The notes under the pieces: model-generated | Told to the model about the DNA's origin: nothing | The model's database searches: none | The model's input: only the letters and a program-made list of their open reading frames with translations | Position numbers and translations under genes: made by a program | In this document: positions 62,868 to 64,000 of the stretch, piece after piece | How positions within the stretch are numbered: the first letter of the stretch is position 1 | Layout of the letters: every line of letters starts with the position of its first letter | DNA from: Chryseobacterium taiwanense | GTDB taxonomy: Bacteria; Bacteroidota; Bacteroidia; Flavobacteriales; Weeksellaceae | DNA: 64,000 nt | NCBI RefSeq assembly: GCF_000813825.1 | Contig: NZ_JWTA01000005.1 | Coordinates: 248,001-312,000 of the forward strand | Reading direction: 5' to 3'

Positions 62868-64000
62868 ATGGAAGAAGAAAAAAAATCTCTCAATTTTATT
62901 GAGCAAATTATCGAAGATGATTTGGCAAACGGTCTGAGAAATGATCAGATCCGTTTCCGTTTTCCACCTGAACCCAACGGTTATCTGCATGTAGGTCATA
63001 CGAAAGCGATCTGCATCAACTTTGGTCTTGGTGAAAAATACAATGCTCCCGTAAACCTTCGTTTCGACGATACGAACCCTGAAAAAGAAGAACAGGAATT
63101 CGTAGATTCTATTATGAAAGACGTTGAATGGCTAGGTTTTAAATGGGATAAAGTTTTGTACGCATCCGATTACTTCCAGCAGCTTTACGATTGGGCAGTT
63201 CAGCTAATTAAAGAAAGAAAAGCTTATGTAGATGAGCAACCTTCTGAAGTGATTACTGAGCAAAGAAAAAATCCTGCAGAACCGGGAATTGAATCGCCAT
63301 ACAGAAACCGTCCTATTGAAGAGTCTTTAGACTTATTTGAAAGAATGAAAAACGGTGAATTCGAAAGTGGTTCAATGTCTCTTCGTGCAAAAATCGACAT
63401 GACCTCACCAAATATGAATATGCGTGACCCTGTGATGTACAGAATTCTGAATAAGCCACATCACAGAACAGGTACAGACTGGAAAATTTATCCGATGTAC
63501 GACTGGGCGCACGGTGAATCTGATTATATTGAGCAAATTTCACATTCATTGTGTTCTTTGGAATTTGAAAACCACAGACCTCTTTACGATTGGTATCTGG
63601 ATCAGGTATATGATGAAGGTAAAGTAAGAAACAAGCAAAGAGAATTCGCAAGAATGAATGTTTCTTATATGATCACTTCTAAAAGAAAACTACAAAGGCT
63701 TATTGCTGAGAATGTAGTGGACGGTTGGGATGATCCTAGAATGCCTACGATTTCCGGAATGAGAAGAAAAGGCTTTACACCGACTTCTATCAGAAACTTC
63801 ATTGAAAAAATAGGGGTTGCTAAAAGAGAAAACCTTATCGAAATTCAGTTATTGGAATTCTGCGTTCGTGAAGACCTGAATAAGGTGGCAAAACGTGTAA
63901 TGACGGTAGTTGATCCAATCAAATTGGTGATTGAAAACTATCCTGAAGGACAAGAAGAATGGCTGGAAACAGAAAATAATCCTGAGCAGGAAAATGCTGG
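62868..64000 (+). CDS. glnS: Glutaminyl-tRNA synthetase, 5' part (runs off the window)
   Basis: The frame is open from the ATG at 62868 to the window edge, giving the first 377 or so residues of a class I synthetase that is normally about 555 long. The nucleotide-binding HIGH-type motif appears as PPEPNGYLHVGHTKAICIN, followed by NLRFDDTNPEKE. DWAHGESDYIEQISHSLC and the KMSKS-type YMITSKRKLQRLI are also clear. These are features of GlnRS, as opposed to the related GluRS. It charges tRNA-Gln directly, so this organism does not depend on amidation of Glu-tRNA-Gln alone. The C-terminal anticodon-binding domains lie outside the window. Confidence 0.95.
   Translation, partial: MEEEKKSLNFIEQIIEDDLANGLRNDQIRFRFPPEPNGYLHVGHTKAICINFGLGEKYNAPVNLRFDDTNPEKEEQEFVDSIMKDVEWLGFKWDKVLYASDYFQQLYDWAVQLIKERKAYVDEQPSEVITEQRKNPAEPGIESPYRNRPIEESLDLFERMKNGEFESGSMSLRAKIDMTSPNMNMRDPVMYRILNKPHHRTGTDWKIYPMYDWAHGESDYIEQISHSLCSLEFENHRPLYDWYLDQVYDEGKVRNKQREFARMNVSYMITSKRKLQRLIAENVVDGWDDPRMPTISGMRRKGFTPTSIRNFIEKIGVAKRENLIEIQLLEFCVREDLNKVAKRVMTVVDPIKLVIENYPEGQEEWLETENNPEQENA

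Overview
The window looks like chromosomal DNA of a Chryseobacterium-like member of the Bacteroidota (Flavobacteriia, Weeksellaceae type). The DNA is AT-rich. Three secreted proteins end in type IX secretion (T9SS) sorting domains. Start regions repeatedly carry the Bacteroidota sigma-A -7 motif TAnnTTTG. There is a mevalonate-pathway HMG-CoA synthase, a glutaminyl-tRNA synthetase, a Bacteroidota-type TssD/VgrG pair, and intergenic repeats of kinds I associate with flavobacterial genomes. The genus is inferred by eye; no database was searched.

Layout. 1-11.8 kb: the tail of an unknown gene, an exported endonuclease I and a second T9SS cargo, small envelope proteins, a PLP desulfhydrase/deaminase, a glucosaminidase with LysM repeats, hemL, and two amidohydrolase paralogues separated by an AraC regulator. 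11.8-18.5 kb: a TonB-dependent receptor and surface lipoprotein, divergent from a PhoB/PhoR-like two-component system. 18.5-29.8 kb: a GH13 lipoprotein, an SDR oxidoreductase, thyA, a serine hydrolase, an M1 aminopeptidase, a T9SS protein and mvaS. 29.8-34.7 kb: an alcohol/aldehyde oxidation cassette (AraC regulator, aldehyde dehydrogenase, AdhP, DUF779) interrupted by several intergenic repeats. 34.8-43.7 kb: a symporter, cbpA-cbpM, a CBS-like PLP enzyme, a LolC/E-type permease, a NamZ-like muramidase and a DUF3575/thioredoxin cluster.

43.77-56.98 kb is the most interesting part. A 13-kb block of cargo genes lies between two identical tRNA-Phe(GAA) genes, which form 79-bp direct repeats. It encodes a TssD (Hcp-like) tube protein, a VgrG spike, a lipase-like protein, three small membrane proteins that are candidate immunity factors, an unknown 264-residue protein, a 1396-residue PAAR-like protein ending in a GH19-like glycosidase plus a TIGR02594/NlpC-like Cys-His hydrolase, and two paralogous exported proteins that are candidate immunity factors. 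No core T6SS genes (sheath, ClpV, membrane complex) and no integrase are present. I read it as an orphan T6SS-iii effector-immunity island.

57-64 kb: a bifunctional ornithine-lipid synthase (OlsF type), aspartate kinase, fbp, menC and the 5' part of glnS, which runs off the window. All domain calls come from motif reading, and none has been confirmed by profile search or structure prediction.
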